Below are positions 62,438 through 64,000 of a stretch of DNA of 64,000 nt, piece by piece. The notes under the pieces are model-generated. The model saw only the letters and a list, made by a program, of their open reading frames with translations, did no database searches and was not told where the DNA came from. The stretch is taken from assembly GCF_014205155.1 (NCBI RefSeq), contig NZ_JACHMX010000001.1, positions 4,092,001-4,156,000 of the forward strand. The letters are read 5' to 3'. Made by a program: the position numbers and the translations under genes. The stretch comes from Amycolatopsis umgeniensis (GTDB taxonomy: Bacteria; Actinomycetota; Actinomycetes; Mycobacteriales; Pseudonocardiaceae). Every line of letters begins with the position of its first letter. The stretch's first letter is position 1.

Positions 62438-62965
62438 ATGGCGAAGCCCACGGCGAAGGAACGCATCCTCGACTCGTACGAGGAGATACTCATCGAACAG
62501 GGGCCCGGCGGCATCACCTTGGAAGCCGTCGCCGCGCACGCCGGGGTGTCGAAGGGCGGCCTGCTCTACCACTTCGGCTCGAAGGACGCCCTGGTCGACG
62601 GCATGATGGAACGTCTGGCCCGGCTCTCGGACGAAGACATCGAGCGCGCGCGAAAGGCACCCGAAGGGGTCGTTCTGTACTACCTGCGCACCGCGATCAC
62701 CGACGTCACGATGCAGAAGCCGCTGCACCGCACGACCATGGCGACGATCCGGATCCTGCTGAACGAGCCGCGGGTCGCCGACGTCGTGAAGACGTACAAC
62801 AAGAAGATCCACGACATGATCAGCGAGAACGTCGACGATCCGCTGACCGCGGAGCTCGTCATCCTGGTCGGCGACGGGCTCTACCTGCGGGCCGCGCTCG
62901 GCGGCGAAGACCCGAGCCACCTGCTCGACCGGATGGATGAGATCTCGGCCCGGATCCAGCGCTGA
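62438..62965 (+). CDS. TetR family repressor of the EmrB-type exporter
   Basis: This 175-residue regulator has an HTH at about residues 25-55 (ITLEAVAAHAGVSKGGLLYH) and a C-terminal effector domain of the TetR_C type found in QacR-like proteins. It is divergent from the exporter and flanked by the two operators. It likely represses both genes until a drug binds. The ligand is unknown. Confidence 0.9.
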   Translation: MAKPTAKERILDSYEEILIEQGPGGITLEAVAAHAGVSKGGLLYHFGSKDALVDGMMERLARLSDEDIERARKAPEGVVLYYLRTAITDVTMQKPLHRTTMATIRILLNEPRVADVVKTYNKKIHDMISENVDDPLTAELVILVGDGLYLRAALGGEDPSHLLDRMDEISARIQR

Positions 62966-62998
62966 CCCCTGGCGTTCACCCCGAGAGCGGCCGTCGCC

Positions 62999-63012
62999 TT
63001 TAGCGGGCTAAA
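62999..63012. terminator. Small palindrome TTTAGC-GG-GCTAAA between convergent genes
   Basis: TTTAGC and GCTAAA form 6-bp arms around GG. The palindrome lies 34 bp after the TetR stop, and the minus-strand stop of the PPOX gene lies within it. It may act as a weak bidirectional terminator. Confidence 0.4.
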
Positions 63013-63433
63013 CGCGATCCAGGCCGTAGACGCGCTCGATCGGGATGGTCAGCAGCACGCGCTGGTCGGCGACCATGGCGTCCCGGAACTCTTCCCAGTC
63101 CGGATGCTCGCCCCGCGCCCGCCGGTAGTGGTCCACCAGCGCGTCGACGGTCGCATCATCGCGCGAAGCCGCTGTCGGCGTGAGCACGGCAGGGCCCTCG
63201 ACGACGACGTAGCTGCCGCCACTCTCGTTCGCGACGTGGAACGTCGCCCGCGGGTCGCGCTGGAGGTTCTTGGTCTTGGCGCGCGGCGCGGTGATCGAGA
63301 TCAGGATCGCGCCGGCGTCCGCGTCGTAGAGGTAGTTGACGGTCGAGAGCTGGGGCCTGCCGTCCCGTTTGATGGTGGCGAGGGTGCCGAGGTTGTGCCC
63401 GGCGAGGATCGCGAGAAGCGCGGAGTCGGTCAT
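63008..63433 (-). CDS. PPOX-class F420-type oxidoreductase
   Basis: This 141-residue split-barrel protein belongs to the pyridoxamine oxidase-like, F420-dependent group. Motifs are LGTLATIKRDGRPQLSTVNY, SITAPRAKTKNLQRDPRAT and a C-terminal RVLLTIPIERVYGLDRV. The ATG at 63433 begins MTDSALLAILAGHN; the longer frame upstream is Cys/Arg-rich and unlikely. Family members reduce F420-linked substrates such as biliverdin or aflatoxin analogues. It is divergent from the MarR gene. Confidence 0.87.
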   Translation of the reverse strand: MTDSALLAILAGHNLGTLATIKRDGRPQLSTVNYLYDADAGAILISITAPRAKTKNLQRDPRATFHVANESGGSYVVVEGPAVLTPTAASRDDATVDALVDHYRRARGEHPDWEEFRDAMVADQRVLLTIPIERVYGLDRV

Positions 63434-63624
63434 GACTTCATCAAAGCGCCACCGCCCCGGGTTGTTCCAAGGCGGACAAAAGGCCTGCTCAGCGCACCAA
63501 GCCGGGCGAACCGGACAAACATGCACGAATAAATGTGCTTGCATGCGGCAACTAAAGTGTTGTCTGACACACCAGGTCACTTTCTCCTTGCGAAGCACCC
63601 TCGAGAGGAACATCCTTGCTCTAG

Positions 63625-63636
63625 GCAACTAGTTGC
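63625..63636. promoter_or_regulatory. Palindrome GCAACTAGTTGC upstream of the MarR gene
   Basis: A perfect 12-bp palindrome lies 31 bp upstream of the MarR start, with a further GCAAC at 63646. Size and A/T-rich centre fit a MarR-family operator, suggesting autoregulation. Confidence 0.6.
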
Positions 63637-63666
63637 AGTGACCAAGCAACCGGCGAGAGAGACCAC

Positions 63667-64000
63667 CATGACACCCACGACACCCGGCACCAGGTCGAAG
63701 TCCGACCTCGATCTGGCCGACACCCTCGGGCATGAGCTCGTGCGGCTCGTCCGCCTGGTCAACCGGGCCAAGTCCCAGGTGTCCAAGCAGGGGCCGGACG
63801 GCATCGAGCGGGCCGCGTACGCGATCCTCTTCTGCCTCATCCACGTCGGGCCCCAGCGGACCAGCAAACTCGCCGAGTTCCTGCACTCCGAGATCTCGAC
63901 CATCAGCAGGCAGTCGAGCTCCCTCGTCCAGCACGGGCTGATCGAGCGCCTGGCCGACCCCGAAGACGGCCGCGCCTGCCTGCTCGCACCGACCGCCGAA
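63667..64000 (+). CDS. MarR family regulator, N-terminal part (runs off the window)
   Basis: About 111 codons are visible from ATG 63667, after GAGAGAG. The winged helix is clear: GPQRTSKLAEFLHSEISTIS as the recognition HTH and the wing IERLADPEDGRACLLAPTAE. MarR proteins are dimeric repressors that respond to phenolic or antibiotic ligands. The C-terminal dimerisation helices are outside the window. A palindrome upstream is a candidate operator. Confidence 0.85.

Overview
The window reads as chromosome of a high-GC actinomycete, most likely an Amycolatopsis-type member of the Pseudonocardiales. The supporting signs are strong G/C third-position bias, many GTG starts and 1-4 bp start/stop overlaps, a type VII (ESX) secretion-associated cluster with EspG and PPE-like proteins, many luciferase-like and F420-type flavoenzymes, a DasR-type operator in front of nagA, and a purA / DUF3151 / fba neighbourhood that I recall from mycobacteria. 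The genus is an inference from style, not from a search.

Layout. 1-4409: a partial MOSC protein, then a polar amino-acid ABC transporter (ATPase, permease) with three consecutive paralogous binding lipoproteins. 4659-14317: purB, a TetR regulator, an ECF sigma factor with a membrane partner, threonine aldolase, a HAD hydrolase, an S-adenosyl methyltransferase, an aminotransferase, and a GntR-TetR fusion regulator divergent from an FAD monooxygenase. 14442-19543: a minus-strand ESX-associated block (PE-like, DUF3558 lipoprotein, PPE-like, EspG, small helical protein, WXG protein fused to a lytic transglycosylase). 19660-28487: purD, a secreted glycerophosphodiesterase, an APC permease, an MFS aromatic-acid-type transporter, an F420-type oxidoreductase, purA and a conserved hypothetical.

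28674-44014 looks like an accessory segment set inside the purA...fba block: a secreted HNH nuclease; a dipeptide-type ABC importer coupled to three flavoenzymes; an MFS exporter with a leader-peptide-like upstream region; a diguanylate cyclase with an intact I-site; and a TetR/secreted-lipase pair around a perfect operator. 44376-50779: DUF3151, a 28-residue membrane peptide, a polytopic membrane protein, a DUF4143 ATPase beside IS-end-like tandem repeats, fbaA, an F420-type oxidoreductase and an aldo/keto reductase. 50927-55723 is a five-gene oxidation operon (SDR, PPOX-fold protein, Baeyer-Villiger-type monooxygenase, metal-dependent hydrolase, ferredoxin reductase). 55728-64000: YciI protein, lone ECF sigma factor, nagA with a DasR site, DedA protein, GlcD-type oxidase, an EmrB-type exporter divergent from its TetR repressor with two near-identical operators, a PPOX protein and a partial MarR regulator.

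The most unusual non-coding content is a set of intergenic palindromes that fall into at least four sequence families (14354/26375/29321/47809; 35548/59235; 44100/44202; 50786). Several sit exactly at gene ends and may act as terminators or as non-autonomous repeats. No rRNA, tRNA, CRISPR array, complete insertion sequence or polyketide/NRPS locus was recognised.
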